This document shows, in pieces, positions 37,387-45,769 of a stretch of DNA of 64,000 nt. Position numbers and translations under genes: made by a program. Within the stretch, counting starts at the first letter, position 1. Each line of letters begins with the position of its first letter. The notes beneath the pieces were generated by a model, which was given only the letters and a program-made list of their open reading frames with translations, was not told the DNA's origin and did not search any database. Origin of the DNA: Microbacterium timonense (lineage in GTDB: Bacteria; Actinomycetota; Actinomycetes; Actinomycetales; Microbacteriaceae); assembly GCF_900292075.1 (NCBI RefSeq), contig NZ_OLMV01000001.1:984977-1048976 (forward strand). The letters are read 5' to 3'.

Positions 37387-40300
37387 TCAGGCGGTGGCGG
37401 CCTCGGCTGAGGCGCCGGCCCGCTTCTGCGGCCACAGCTGGTCGATGAGCTGGGCGACCCAGGCGATGAGCTGGTCGTCGCCCAGCGGCTCGCCGCCGGC
37501 GGTGGGAAGCGGCACCACCATCGCCTCTCCCCCGGCCACGAGCTTGGCCTTGGGGTGCAGCCGTTGCAGCCGCACACGCATCGAGTCGGGCAGGTCGGCG
37601 GGGGCGATGCGCAGGTTCGGGCCCATGGCCACCACATCGGCCAGCCCCGCCTGACCGGCGCGCCGGCGCAGGCGCGCGACCGCCACGAGGCCCTCGACCT
37701 CGGCCGGGGGTTCGCCGTACCGGTCGGTCAGCTCCTCGACGACGAGGTCGATCGCGTCCGCAGCGGCGGTGACGGATGCCGCTGCCGAGAGCTTCTGATA
37801 CGCCTCCAGTCGCAGCCGCTCGCTGTCGATGTACGACTCGGGGATGCGGGCCTGCACCGGCAGCTCGAGCCGCAGCTCGGTCGGCCCCTCGGTCTCCTCG
37901 CCGCGGAAGGTCGCGACGGCCTCGCCGATCATCCGCAGGTACAGATCGAACCCGACGCCGGCAATATGACCGGCCTGCTCGGCGCCCAGCAGGTTGCCGG
38001 CGCCGCGGATCTCGAGGTCTTTCAAGGCCACCTGCATGCCCGAGCCGAGGTCGTTGTTCACGGCGATCGTCTCGAGACGGTCAGCGGCGGTCTCGCTGAG
38101 CGGCTTCTGGTCGTCGTAGAGGAAGTAGGCGTAGGCACGTTCCCTCGCGCGCCCGACCCGTCCGCGCAGCTGGTGCAGCTGGCTCAGTCCGTACTTGTCG
38201 GCGCGGTCGATGATGATCGTGTTCGCGTTGGAGATGTCCAGGCCGGTCTCGACGATGGTGGTGCACACCAGCACGTCGAAGCGGCGTTCCCAGAAGGCAT
38301 CCACGACCTCCTCCAGTGCGTGCTCCCCCATCTGCCCGTGCGCGACGGCGATGCGCGCCTCGGGCACGAGCTCCGCCAGCTGCGCGGCCACCCGCTGGAT
38401 GGACGAGACGCGGTTGTGGACGAAGAAGACCTGGCCCTCACGGAGCAGCTCGCGCCGGATCGCCGCGGCGATCTGCTTGTCGTTGCGTGCCCCGACGTAC
38501 GACAGGATCGGATGGCGGTCCTCCGGCGGCGTCTGCAGCGTCGACATCTCGCGGATGCCGGTGACCGCCATCTCGAGCGTGCGCGGGATCGGAGTCGCGC
38601 TCATGGCCAGGATGTCGACGTTCGTCTTGAGCTTCTTGAGGGCGTCTTTGTGCTCGACGCCGAACCGCTGCTCCTCGTCGATGATGAGGAGCCCCAGATC
38701 CTTGAAGATCACCTTCTCGGTGAGGATGCGGTGCGTGCCGATCACCATGTCGATCGTGCCGTCGGTGAGGCCGGCGAGCACTTCTCGTGCCTGCTTGTCG
38801 GTCTGGAACCGGGAGAGGGCCCGCACCTTGACCGGGAAGCCGGCGAACCGTTCGGTGAACGTCTCGAGGTGCTGCTTGACCAGCAGGGTCGTCGGCACGA
38901 GCATCGCCACCTGCTTGCCGTCCTGGATGGCCTTGAACGCCGCGCGCACGGCGACTTCCGTCTTGCCGAAGCCCACGTCACCGGACAGCAGCCGGTCCAT
39001 GGGGATCGGCTTCTCCATGTCGGCCTTGATCTCGTCGATGGTCTGCAGCTGATCGGGCGTCTCGGCGAACGGGAACGCCTCCTCGAGCTCGCGCTGCCAC
39101 GGGGTGTCGGGCCCGAAGGCGTGTCCTTTGGCGGCCATGCGCGCCGAGTACAGCTTGACCAGCTCGACCGCGATGTCGCGCACGGCCTTGCGGGCCCTGC
39201 TCTTGGCCTGCGCCCAGTCGCTGCCGCCCATCTTCGACAGCGTCGGCGCCTCGCCGCCGACGTAGCGCGACAGCAGGTCGAGCTGATCGGTCGGCACGTA
39301 CAGCTTGTCGCCCGGGTAGCCGCGCTTGGAAGGCGCGTACTCCAGCACGAGATACTCCCGCACGCTCTTGACGGCATTGCGACCGCCGCTGGAGACCTCG
39401 CGCTGCGTCAGCTCGACGAACTTGCCGATGCCGTGGGTCGCGTGCACGACGTAATCGCCGGCCTTCAGCTGAAGCGGGTCCACGACGGCCTTACGCCGCG
39501 ACGCGAGCTTCTTCACCACCCGGTTGTCCCCGCCGATGGTCCGGCCGTAGAACTCCGACTCCGTGAGCACCGCCAGCTTCGCCTCGGCGGACTCGAACCC
39601 TCTCTCCAGCACGCACGTGACGACGTGCGCGACCCCGGGCTCCGGCGCGTGCAGCACCTCGTCGACACGCCGGGCGGCGATGCCGCGCTCGCCGAGGACG
39701 TCGCGCGCCCGCTCGACGAGACCGGCGCCGGATGCCGCGACGACGACACGCCAGCCCTCGGCGAGCAGCGTCGCCACATGCTCGGTCGCGCCCTCGACAT
39801 TGCCCTGGAACGACGGCACGGCGGTGCCGGGGACGCGGATGGTGGCCGCGGCTTCGAGGGCGACGTCGATGTCGTCGTCGATGAGGCCTTCGGCGGCGGC
39901 ATCGGCCTGGCCGGAGTCGAACGCGCTCAGGGTCCACCACACCCCGTTCCGCGCCTTCGTCGCCTCACGCAGCTCGGGGAGGGTCAGGAAGTCGCCGGCG
40001 CCCAGGTCGACCGGGGTGCTGGCCCCGGCGGTGGCGGCGCTCCACGCCGCCTCGAGGAACTCGCGGTTGGTCTCGCCGAGCGTGATCGCCCGCGTCACGG
40101 CGCGTTCGGGGTCGACCAGAGCGACCGCCGCCTGCTCGGGCAGGTAGTCCACGAGGGTGACGAGGCGATCGACGACGGCGGGCAGGAGCGACTCCATGCC
40201 TTCGACGGGGATGCCCTCCGACATCTTCTCGAGCATTCCGGACAGACCGGGGAACTCGTCCTTCAGCTGGCGTGCGCGCCCCCGCACGGCATCCGTGAGA

Positions 40301-41010
40301 AGCAGCTCGCGGCTGGGCACGAGTTGCACTCGGTCCACCTCGCCGGGCAACGACCGCTGGTCGGCGACCGAGAAGGCGCGGATCTGGTCGACCTCGTCGC
40401 CGAAGAACTCGACCCGGTACGGGTGCGGCGCGGTCGGCGGGAACACGTCGAGGATGCCGCCGCGGAGGGCGAACTCGCCGCGACGAGAGACCATGTCGAC
40501 GCGGTGGTACGCCAGCTCGACGAGGCGCGACGACACATCGCCGAGCTCATGACCGCGGCCGCCGATGACGAGCTCGATCGGCTGCACCCGGTCGAGCCCC
40601 GCGGCCAGCGGCTGGATCGCACCGCGCACCGAGGCCGTGATGACCAGCGGCGTGGCCGCATCCCAACGGGCGATGTGCCCGAGCACCTCGAGCCGGGCGC
40701 CGACCGTCTCGGCGCTCGGGCTGAGGCGCTCGTGCGGAAGCGTCTCCCACGCCGGGAAGTGCAGCACCTCGGCGCCGGGCAGGAGTGCCGCCAGCGCCGG
40801 CCCCACCGATTCCGCGCGCCGGCCGGTGGGTGCCACGAGCAGCACCACGGGCGGCTTTCCCGAGGCCCGGCGCCGCTCCAGCAGCCCCGCCAGCAGCGGT
40901 GCGTCCAGGCCTTCCACGAGCGAGAAGTCCGCATCGACGGATGCCGCGGCCACAGCGTCCCGGAACGGTTCAGCCTGCTCGAGGGCGCGCACGATCCCGG
41001 GAACTGTCAC
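37387..41010 (-). CDS. mfd: Transcription-repair coupling factor Mfd
   Basis: 1207 residues. Order: UvrB-like N-terminal damage-recognition region (LVAPTGRRAESVGPAL...), RNA polymerase interaction domain near 490-560 (GDYVVHATHGIGKFVELT), superfamily-2 translocase with Walker A GDVGFGKTEVAVRAAF and DEEQRFG Walker B, LAMSATPIPRTLEMAV motif III, then the second RecA domain (TTIVETGLDISNANTIIIDRADKYGLSQLHQLRGRVGR) and the TRCF C terminus. Removes stalled polymerase and recruits UvrA. GTG 41010 follows TAGACT by 6 nt. Converges with gdhA across 32 nt. Confidence 0.97.
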   Translation of the reverse strand: MTVPGIVRALEQAEPFRDAVAAASVDADFSLVEGLDAPLLAGLLERRRASGKPPVVLLVAPTGRRAESVGPALAALLPGAEVLHFPAWETLPHERLSPSAETVGARLEVLGHIARWDAATPLVITASVRGAIQPLAAGLDRVQPIELVIGGRGHELGDVSSRLVELAYHRVDMVSRRGEFALRGGILDVFPPTAPHPYRVEFFGDEVDQIRAFSVADQRSLPGEVDRVQLVPSRELLLTDAVRGRARQLKDEFPGLSGMLEKMSEGIPVEGMESLLPAVVDRLVTLVDYLPEQAAVALVDPERAVTRAITLGETNREFLEAAWSAATAGASTPVDLGAGDFLTLPELREATKARNGVWWTLSAFDSGQADAAAEGLIDDDIDVALEAAATIRVPGTAVPSFQGNVEGATEHVATLLAEGWRVVVAASGAGLVERARDVLGERGIAARRVDEVLHAPEPGVAHVVTCVLERGFESAEAKLAVLTESEFYGRTIGGDNRVVKKLASRRKAVVDPLQLKAGDYVVHATHGIGKFVELTQREVSSGGRNAVKSVREYLVLEYAPSKRGYPGDKLYVPTDQLDLLSRYVGGEAPTLSKMGGSDWAQAKSRARKAVRDIAVELVKLYSARMAAKGHAFGPDTPWQRELEEAFPFAETPDQLQTIDEIKADMEKPIPMDRLLSGDVGFGKTEVAVRAAFKAIQDGKQVAMLVPTTLLVKQHLETFTERFAGFPVKVRALSRFQTDKQAREVLAGLTDGTIDMVIGTHRILTEKVIFKDLGLLIIDEEQRFGVEHKDALKKLKTNVDILAMSATPIPRTLEMAVTGIREMSTLQTPPEDRHPILSYVGARNDKQIAAAIRRELLREGQVFFVHNRVSSIQRVAAQLAELVPEARIAVAHGQMGEHALEEVVDAFWERRFDVLVCTTIVETGLDISNANTIIIDRADKYGLSQLHQLRGRVGRARERAYAYFLYDDQKPLSETAADRLETIAVNNDLGSGMQVALKDLEIRGAGNLLGAEQAGHIAGVGFDLYLRMIGEAVATFRGEETEGPTELRLELPVQARIPESYIDSERLRLEAYQKLSAAASVTAAADAIDLVVEELTDRYGEPPAEVEGLVAVARLRRRAGQAGLADVVAMGPNLRIAPADLPDSMRVRLQRLHPKAKLVAGGEAMVVPLPTAGGEPLGDDQLIAWVAQLIDQLWPQKRAGASAEAATA

Positions 41011-41016
41011 CGCACG

Positions 41017-41022
41017 AGTCTA
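41017..41022 (-). promoter_or_regulatory. -10 box of leaderless mfd promoter
   Basis: TAGACT, 6 nt, then GTG 41010. Confidence 0.6.
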
Positions 41023-41085
41023 CGCGCCACCTCCGACACGCAGGCGGCACCTCGACGGCGCCCCGCGTCGATCCCTGCCTCCTTC

Positions 41086-41091
41086 TAGGAT
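41086..41091 (+). promoter_or_regulatory. -10 box of leaderless membrane-protein promoter
   Basis: TAGGAT, 7 nt, then GTG 41099. It is divergent from the mfd promoter, with the two -10 boxes 64 bp apart. Confidence 0.55.
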
Positions 41092-41098
41092 GAGTCGC

Positions 41099-41659
41099 GT
41101 GAGCGACCCCGCGCAGCCCTCCACGCCACCGCCACCGGAGTGGGCGGCACCGGGCGCCCCGCCGTTCGGTGCACCGCAGGCCGCCACGGGACGCCTCCCG
41201 GGGTACGCGCCGCCCGTCGGCTACGCGCTCCAGCCGGCACCCGGCCCGGCCGCTGCGCCCGCGTCTGTTCGCCGAGGCAAGGCGCTCGGTGTGACCGCCC
41301 TCGTCGCGTCGCTCGTGGCGGTGGCGGGTGCGAGCCTCGTCGGCGCCGTCGCAGCGTGGCGCGTCGGTCTGGGAGCGGGGCGGGCGCTTGCCAGCCGGCC
41401 GATCGACGCCGACTTCGACTGGTCGGTCCTCACGCCCGTGAGGGAATGGGTGCTGGCCGGCGAGATCGCGTTCTGGTTCGGCACCGTCGTGGGTCTGTGG
41501 GCGCTCGTGCAGGGGGTCGTCGCGATCGCGACCGCGCGGGGGCGCGGCGCCGGCATCCCGGCCGTGGTCATCGCGGCGCTGGGACCGGTCGCGTTCGCAC
41601 TCGTCGTGCAGGCACTCCTGACGGCGGGGCTCACCTCCGGCAGCGGCATCGGCGGCTGA
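41099..41659 (+). CDS. Proline-rich membrane protein, unknown
   Basis: 186 residues. A 55-residue cytoplasmic proline/alanine-rich tail (STPPPPEWAAPGAPPFGAP) precedes three hydrophobic segments (LGVTALVASLVAVAGASLVG, LAGEIAFWFGTVVGLWALVQ, IPAVVIAALGPVAFALVVQ). Resembles the many actinobacterial DUF4190-like or similar small membrane proteins with Pro-rich N termini. No function can be assigned. The start chosen has a -10 box 7 nt upstream. Confidence 0.72.
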   Translation: MSDPAQPSTPPPPEWAAPGAPPFGAPQAATGRLPGYAPPVGYALQPAPGPAAAPASVRRGKALGVTALVASLVAVAGASLVGAVAAWRVGLGAGRALASRPIDADFDWSVLTPVREWVLAGEIAFWFGTVVGLWALVQGVVAIATARGRGAGIPAVVIAALGPVAFALVVQALLTAGLTSGSGIGG

Positions 41660-41705
41660 CGCCGCGCGTCCCTGCCGCGGCCGGCGCGCCATCAGACGCG
41701 CGGCG
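41660..41705. terminator. Convergent hairpin overlapping the pth 3' end
   Basis: 11-bp perfect stem CGCCGCGCGTC / GACGCGCGGCG with a 24-nt loop. The right arm covers the last codons of pth; probably a bidirectional terminator. Confidence 0.45.
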
Positions 41706-42276
41706 CGTGATGCTTCTGCTGAGCCGCGAGCAGCCCTTCGGAGACGAGCTGCTCGACGGCGTCGGCGGCGTCGCCGACGAGGATCGGCAGGTTCTTGCGC
41801 TCGGCAGCGCCGAAAGGGTCGAGGACCCAGTCCGCCGGGTCCTGCCGTCCGTTCGGACGGCCGATGCCCACACGCACGCGCGCGAAGTCCGGCGTGCCGA
41901 GGGCTTTCGCGACGTCGCGCACACCGTTGTGGCCGCCGTGCCCGCCACCGGACTTCAGCTTGATGGAGTCGAAGGGGATGTCGAGCTCATCGTGGACCAC
42001 CACGATGCGCCCCGGCTCGATGCCGTAGAACTTCGCCAGGCCCGCCACCGGCCCGCCGGAGACGTTCATGAAGCTGTTCGGCTTGGCCAGCACCAGCTTG
42101 GGGCCGCCGGGGCGCAGCCAGGTCTCGGCGACGCGAGCGCCCGCCTTGTGCGCCTTGAACGTCTCGCCGCGCCGGGCAGCGAGCTCGTCGACCACGAGCT
42201 GGCCCACATTGTGCCGGGTCAGCTCGTAGCGCGGCCCGGGGTTTCCGAGCCCCACGATCAGCCAGGACTCTGCCAT
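41692..42276 (-). CDS. pth: Peptidyl-tRNA hydrolase
   Basis: 194 residues, the standard length. Recycles peptidyl-tRNA dropped from ribosomes. Active-site segments [18 protein letters not shown] (His), [12 protein letters not shown] (Asn), [30 protein letters not shown] (Asp and GGHNG motif) are all present. I chose ATG 42276, which has AGGA 8 nt upstream, over the ATG at 42285. It lies behind rplY, the common rplY-pth pair, separated by a hairpin. Confidence 0.95.
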   Translation of the reverse strand: MAESWLIVGLGNPGPRYELTRHNVGQLVVDELAARRGETFKAHKAGARVAETWLRPGGPKLVLAKPNSFMNVSGGPVAGLAKFYGIEPGRIVVVHDELDIPFDSIKLKSGGGHGGHNGVRDVAKALGTPDFARVRVGIGRPNGRQDPADWVLDPFGAAERKNLPILVGDAADAVEQLVSEGLLAAQQKHHAPRV

Positions 42277-42326
42277 GCGTTCCATCCTGCCCGAGCCGCG
42301 GGCGCGGCCCGGGCTCATCAGAGACA

Positions 42327-42359
42327 GGACGAGGGGGCGCGATCCGCACCCCCTCGTCC
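42327..42359 (-). terminator. Terminator between rplY and pth
   Basis: Perfect 11-bp stem GGACGAGGGGG / CCCCCTCGTCC with an 11-nt loop, 31 nt past the rplY stop. Confidence 0.7.
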
Positions 42360-42389
42360 GATGTCAGCGATCGGTCGTGACCGTCGAGA

Positions 42390-43025
42390 TCACTCGGCGG
42401 CCGACTCCTCCGAGGCCTCGGACTGCTCGGCAGCGGCCTCGGCGTCGGCCTCGGCGATCTCGTCCTCGGCCGCGATGGTGGCTGCGGGGACCGAGATCGC
42501 GACGACGAGCAGCTCCGGCTCGGCGATCAGCGACGCGCCGCGAGGAAGCTTCAGGTCGGCGGCGGTGATGTGCGTGCCGTCCTCCAGGCCCTCGACGTCG
42601 ACCTCGATGTGCTCGGGGATGTGGGTGGCCTCGACCTCGAGCGCGACGGTCTGGGCGTCAAGGTTGGCGATCGTGCCGGCGAAGGGCTCGCCCACGACGA
42701 CGACGGGGACCTCGACCTGGATCTTCTCGCCCTTCTTCACGACCAGCAGGTCGATGTGCTCGATGATCTGGTGCACCGGGTCCTTCTGGACGTCCTTGAC
42801 GAGCGTCAGCTGCTCCTTGCCGTCGAGGTCGAGCTCGAGCACGGCGTTCGCCCGACGCACGAGCAGCGAGACCTGGTGGCCGGGCAGCGCGACGTGCACC
42901 GGGTCGGTGCCGTGCCCGTAGATGACGGCCGGGATCTTGCCGGCGGCGCGCAGGCGTCGGGCGAAACCCTTGCCGAAGCTCTCGCGGAACTCGGCGCGGA
43001 CCTTGTTGTCAGGCTCGTTGGACAT
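42390..43025 (-). CDS. rplY: 50S ribosomal protein L25 (general stress protein CTC type)
   Basis: 211 residues, two-domain CTC form. The N-terminal L25 domain (1-95) includes EFRESFGKGFARRLRAAGKIPAVIYG and binds 5S rRNA. The C-terminal beta domain (IEHIDLLVVKKGEKIQVEVPVVVVGEP, VEATHIPEHIEVDVEGLEDG) is typical of Gram-positives. A poly-acidic Ala/Glu tail ends it. AAGGAG precedes ATG 43025. A leader of about 190 nt is predicted. Confidence 0.95.
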   Translation of the reverse strand: MSNEPDNKVRAEFRESFGKGFARRLRAAGKIPAVIYGHGTDPVHVALPGHQVSLLVRRANAVLELDLDGKEQLTLVKDVQKDPVHQIIEHIDLLVVKKGEKIQVEVPVVVVGEPFAGTIANLDAQTVALEVEATHIPEHIEVDVEGLEDGTHITAADLKLPRGASLIAEPELLVVAISVPAATIAAEDEIAEADAEAAAEQSEASEESAAE

Positions 43026-43225
43026 GTCTCTCCTTGCGGCGCGGGGCCGTTGTGATTCGGCCTGCGCGGCGGCGGGCCCGGTTTCGTGGGGTATCGGGGT
43101 GACTTCGACTCGAACGCGCACGCGTGAGGAAAGCCCACCGGGGCCGTCATCACCGCGTCGATCACGGATGCCGCAGCCCGCCGTGATCGGCAGGCGCGAG
43201 GCATCCCTCGCCGAAGTTCGACACG

Positions 43226-43253
43226 AGTCTACCAGCGGCCCGGCTACGATGAA
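43226..43253 (-). promoter_or_regulatory. Candidate rplY promoter with a long leader
   Basis: TTCATC (43253-43248) and TAGACT (43231-43226) are 16 bp apart on the minus strand. Transcription would start near 43219, giving a leader of about 190 nt ending at the rplY ribosome site. The strand opposite carries a TACGAT box for the 40-residue gene. Confidence 0.45.
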
Positions 43254-43287
43254 GAACGCACCCGCTTTCCGCACCACGGAGGACACC

Positions 43288-43410
43288 ATGGACTACGGCT
43301 TCTGGAGCCACGCGATTCTCTGGCTCATCGGTGCGATGGCCGCCGTCGGCGCTGTCGGCGTGGTGCTGGCGTTCTGGAGCCTGGGCCGGCAGGGCTACCG
43401 CAAGGACTGA
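43288..43410 (+). CDS. 40-residue membrane protein, unknown
   Basis: Encodes a short protein with one helix (HAILWLIGAMAAVGAVGVVLAF, residues 8-29) and a basic C-terminal end SLGRQGYRKD. GGAGG lies 5 nt before ATG 43288, and a TACGAT box at 43245-43250 can serve as -10. The gene overlaps the 3' end of gntK by 16 bp. Good ribosome site, codon use and TM profile support a real microprotein. Confidence 0.65.
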   Translation: MDYGFWSHAILWLIGAMAAVGAVGVVLAFWSLGRQGYRKD

Positions 43411-43967
43411 CCCGCGGCGCCGCGCGTCGCGGCGTACCGGCGCACCGCCGCCACCGCGGCCTCGACGACGTCCGCGAGCGGCGGGTCGCCCTCGACCACC
43501 ACTCCCGGCTCGTCCGGCTCCAGGTGTTCCAGCGTCTGCAGCTGCGAGGTCAGCAGCGACGGGGGCATGAAGTGCGCGCGCGTGCGCATGCGCCGCATCA
43601 GCTCCGCCTCCGACACGCGCAGCTCGACGAAGACGCTATCGACGGCTCCGGAGAGGATGCGGTCCCGATAGCGCCGAGCAAGTGCCGAGCACGCGACCAC
43701 CACTCCCCCGCCGGCACCGTGCAGGGTGGCGGCGACGACGTCGAGCCACGGCATTCGGTCGCTGTCGTCCAACGGGATGCCGGCGCTCATCTTGGCCACG
43801 TTCGCTGCGGGGTGCAGATCATCCGCGTCGATGAACGGCAGCGCCAGCCGCGCGGCGACGGCAGCGCCGACGGCGGACTTGCCCGAGCCGCTCGGACCCA
43901 TCACCACGACGCGGGAGGCAGGGGCCGGCGGCGAGGCGGATGCCGCGGCCACGGGAGGCTCGTTCAC
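43395..43967 (-). CDS. gntK: Gluconokinase
   Basis: 190 residues of the GntK/shikimate-kinase-like fold. Walker A is VVVMGPSGSGKSAVG (residues 20-34), followed by FIDADDLHPAANVAKMSAGIPLDDSDRMPWLDVVA with substrate-binding residues, then VVACSALARRYRDRIL. Phosphorylates gluconate to 6-phosphogluconate. The first 18 residues are an Ala/Pro linker without predicted function. It is divergent from gnd, and the two share 135 nt of regulatory DNA. GTG 43967 follows TACCGT by 6 nt (leaderless). Confidence 0.93.
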   Translation of the reverse strand: MNEPPVAAASASPPAPASRVVVMGPSGSGKSAVGAAVAARLALPFIDADDLHPAANVAKMSAGIPLDDSDRMPWLDVVAATLHGAGGGVVVACSALARRYRDRILSGAVDSVFVELRVSEAELMRRMRTRAHFMPPSLLTSQLQTLEHLEPDEPGVVVEGDPPLADVVEAAVAAVRRYAATRGAAGQSLR

Positions 43968-43973
43968 CCCGCC

Positions 43974-43979
43974 ACGGTA
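43974..43979 (-). promoter_or_regulatory. -10 box of leaderless gntK promoter
   Basis: TACCGT, 6 nt, then GTG 43967. Confidence 0.5.
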
Positions 43980-44066
43980 TCCGAAACCCCGTGGCGGCGG
44001 TCACGGTCCGGACCCCGGGCACGTGAAGCTCCGGACGCCGGGGCGTAACACCGGTCCGCCAGACTC

Positions 44067-44072
44067 TAGGCT
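44067..44072 (+). promoter_or_regulatory. -10 box of gnd
   Basis: TAGGCT 30 nt upstream of the gnd start; leader carries the ribosome site CAGGAG. Confidence 0.5.
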
Positions 44073-44102
44073 GAAAAGGACGATTCAACCTCAGGAGCGC
44101 GT

Positions 44103-45710
44103 GTGTCCTCGAACGACCCCACCCTCAGCGGCCACCAGGCCGAGACCCAGATCTCGACGGATCAGGACCAGGCGCCTGACGAAGCGACGACGGCGCACGA
44201 GGCGGCCCCGGCACCCGAGGACGTCGCCCGTCCGACCCCCGAGCCCGAGGGCCCGGCCACGGCGCGCAGCGCGACCGCGAACATCGGCGTCGTCGGTCTC
44301 GCGGTGATGGGGTCGAACCTGGCCCGCAACCTCGCCTCCCGCGAGGGCAACACGGTGGCCGTCTTCAATCGGAGCCGCTCCAAGACCGACGAGCTGACCG
44401 CCGAGCACCCGGAGGCGGGATTCGTGCCGGCGTTCTCGTACGAGGAGTTCGCGGCCTCCCTGAGCAAGCCGCGCACCGCCGTCATCATGGTCAAGGCGGG
44501 CCGCCCCACCGACGCCGTGATCGACTCCCTCATCGAGGTGTTCGAGCCCGGCGACATCATCGTCGATGGCGGCAACGCGCTGTTCACCGACACGATCCGC
44601 CGCGAGAAGGCCGTTCGCGAGACCGGCATCAACTTCGTCGGCATGGGCGTGTCCGGCGGCGAGGAGGGGGCCCTGCTGGGCCCGTCGCTGATGCCGGGCG
44701 GATCGGACGAGTCGTGGATCACTCTCGGCCCGATCCTGCGCTCGATCGCGGCGGTGGCCGAGGGCGAGCCGTGCGTCACCCACGTCGGGCACGACGGTGC
44801 GGGGCACTTCGTGAAGATGGTGCACAACGGCATCGAATACGCCGACATGCAGCTGATCGCCGAGGCGTACGACCTCATCCGCCGCGGAACGGGTAAGACG
44901 CCGGCCGAGATCGCCGACGTGTTCGCCGAATGGAATCGCGGCGAGCTGGAGTCGTACCTTATCGAGATCACCGCCGAGGTGCTGCGGCAGACCGACGCCG
45001 CGACCGGCAAACCACTGGTCGAAGTGATCGTCGACCAGGCCGGCGCAAAGGGCACCGGCGCGTGGACCGTGCAGACCGCGCTGTCGCTCGGCGTTCCCGT
45101 GTCGGGCATCGCGGAGGCCACCTTCGCGCGGTCCCTGTCGAGCCACCCCGAGCAGCGCGAGGTGTCCCGCGACCTTCCCGGACCCGCCGAGGGTTTGCAC
45201 GTCGACGACGTCGACGGGTTCATCGAGGATGTGCGGCTGGCACTGTACGCGTCGAAGATCGTCGCCTACTCGCAGGGCTTCGACGAGATCCGCGCCGGCG
45301 CCGCCGAGTACGGGTGGAACATCGACCTCGGCGCCATCGCGAAGATCTGGCGCGGCGGCTGCATCATCCGCGCCCAGTTCCTCAACCGCATTACGGACGC
45401 CTACAACGCCCAGCCGGACCTGCCGGTGCTGCTGACCGCACCGTACTTCGTCGACGCGCTCGGCCGTGCGCAGTCCGCGTGGCGGCGCATCGTGTCGATC
45501 TCGGCGAACTCCGGCATCCCCGCGCCGGCGTTCTCATCGTCACTGGCGTACTACGACGGCCTGCGCGCCGAGCGCCTGCCCGCAGCCCTCATCCAGGGGC
45601 AGCGCGACTTCTTCGGCGCCCACACCTACAAGCGCATCGACAAGGAAGGCACCTTCCACACACTGTGGTCCGGCGACCGCACCGAGATCGAAGCCGAAGA
45701 CACCCACTGA
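44103..45710 (+). CDS. gnd: 6-phosphogluconate dehydrogenase (NADP type)
   Basis: 535 residues. Oxidatively decarboxylates 6-phosphogluconate to ribulose 5-phosphate. The Rossmann motif IGVVGLAVMGSNLARNLA begins near residue 61; GMGVSGGEEGALLGPSLMPGG, HFVKMVHNGIEYADMQLIAEAYD and GTGAWTVQTAL follow. The mature enzyme is normally about 470-485 residues; here the first ~58 residues are an acidic Pro/Ala/Glu-rich extension. GTG 44103 has CAGGAG 7 nt before it, so the long form is supported. Ends in a strong convergent terminator. Confidence 0.96.
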   Translation: MSSNDPTLSGHQAETQISTDQDQAPDEATTAHEAAPAPEDVARPTPEPEGPATARSATANIGVVGLAVMGSNLARNLASREGNTVAVFNRSRSKTDELTAEHPEAGFVPAFSYEEFAASLSKPRTAVIMVKAGRPTDAVIDSLIEVFEPGDIIVDGGNALFTDTIRREKAVRETGINFVGMGVSGGEEGALLGPSLMPGGSDESWITLGPILRSIAAVAEGEPCVTHVGHDGAGHFVKMVHNGIEYADMQLIAEAYDLIRRGTGKTPAEIADVFAEWNRGELESYLIEITAEVLRQTDAATGKPLVEVIVDQAGAKGTGAWTVQTALSLGVPVSGIAEATFARSLSSHPEQREVSRDLPGPAEGLHVDDVDGFIEDVRLALYASKIVAYSQGFDEIRAGAAEYGWNIDLGAIAKIWRGGCIIRAQFLNRITDAYNAQPDLPVLLTAPYFVDALGRAQSAWRRIVSISANSGIPAPAFSSSLAYYDGLRAERLPAALIQGQRDFFGAHTYKRIDKEGTFHTLWSGDRTEIEAEDTH

Positions 45711-45729
45711 CACGCGCCTCGCGCGCGGC

Positions 45730-45763
45730 GAGGGCGGATCCCCGGTTTCGGGGATCCGCCCTC
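45730..45763. terminator. Bidirectional terminator between gnd and the FAD oxidase
   Basis: Perfect 15-bp stem GAGGGCGGATCCCCG / CGGGGATCCGCCCTC with a 4-nt loop (GTTT). Confidence 0.85.
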
Positions 45764-45769
45764 GTCATC

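Noticed and set aside
37555..41088. 1177-residue plus-strand open frame
   Set aside because: Antisense shadow of mfd with Asp/Arg/His-rich sequence; mfd has full domain support.
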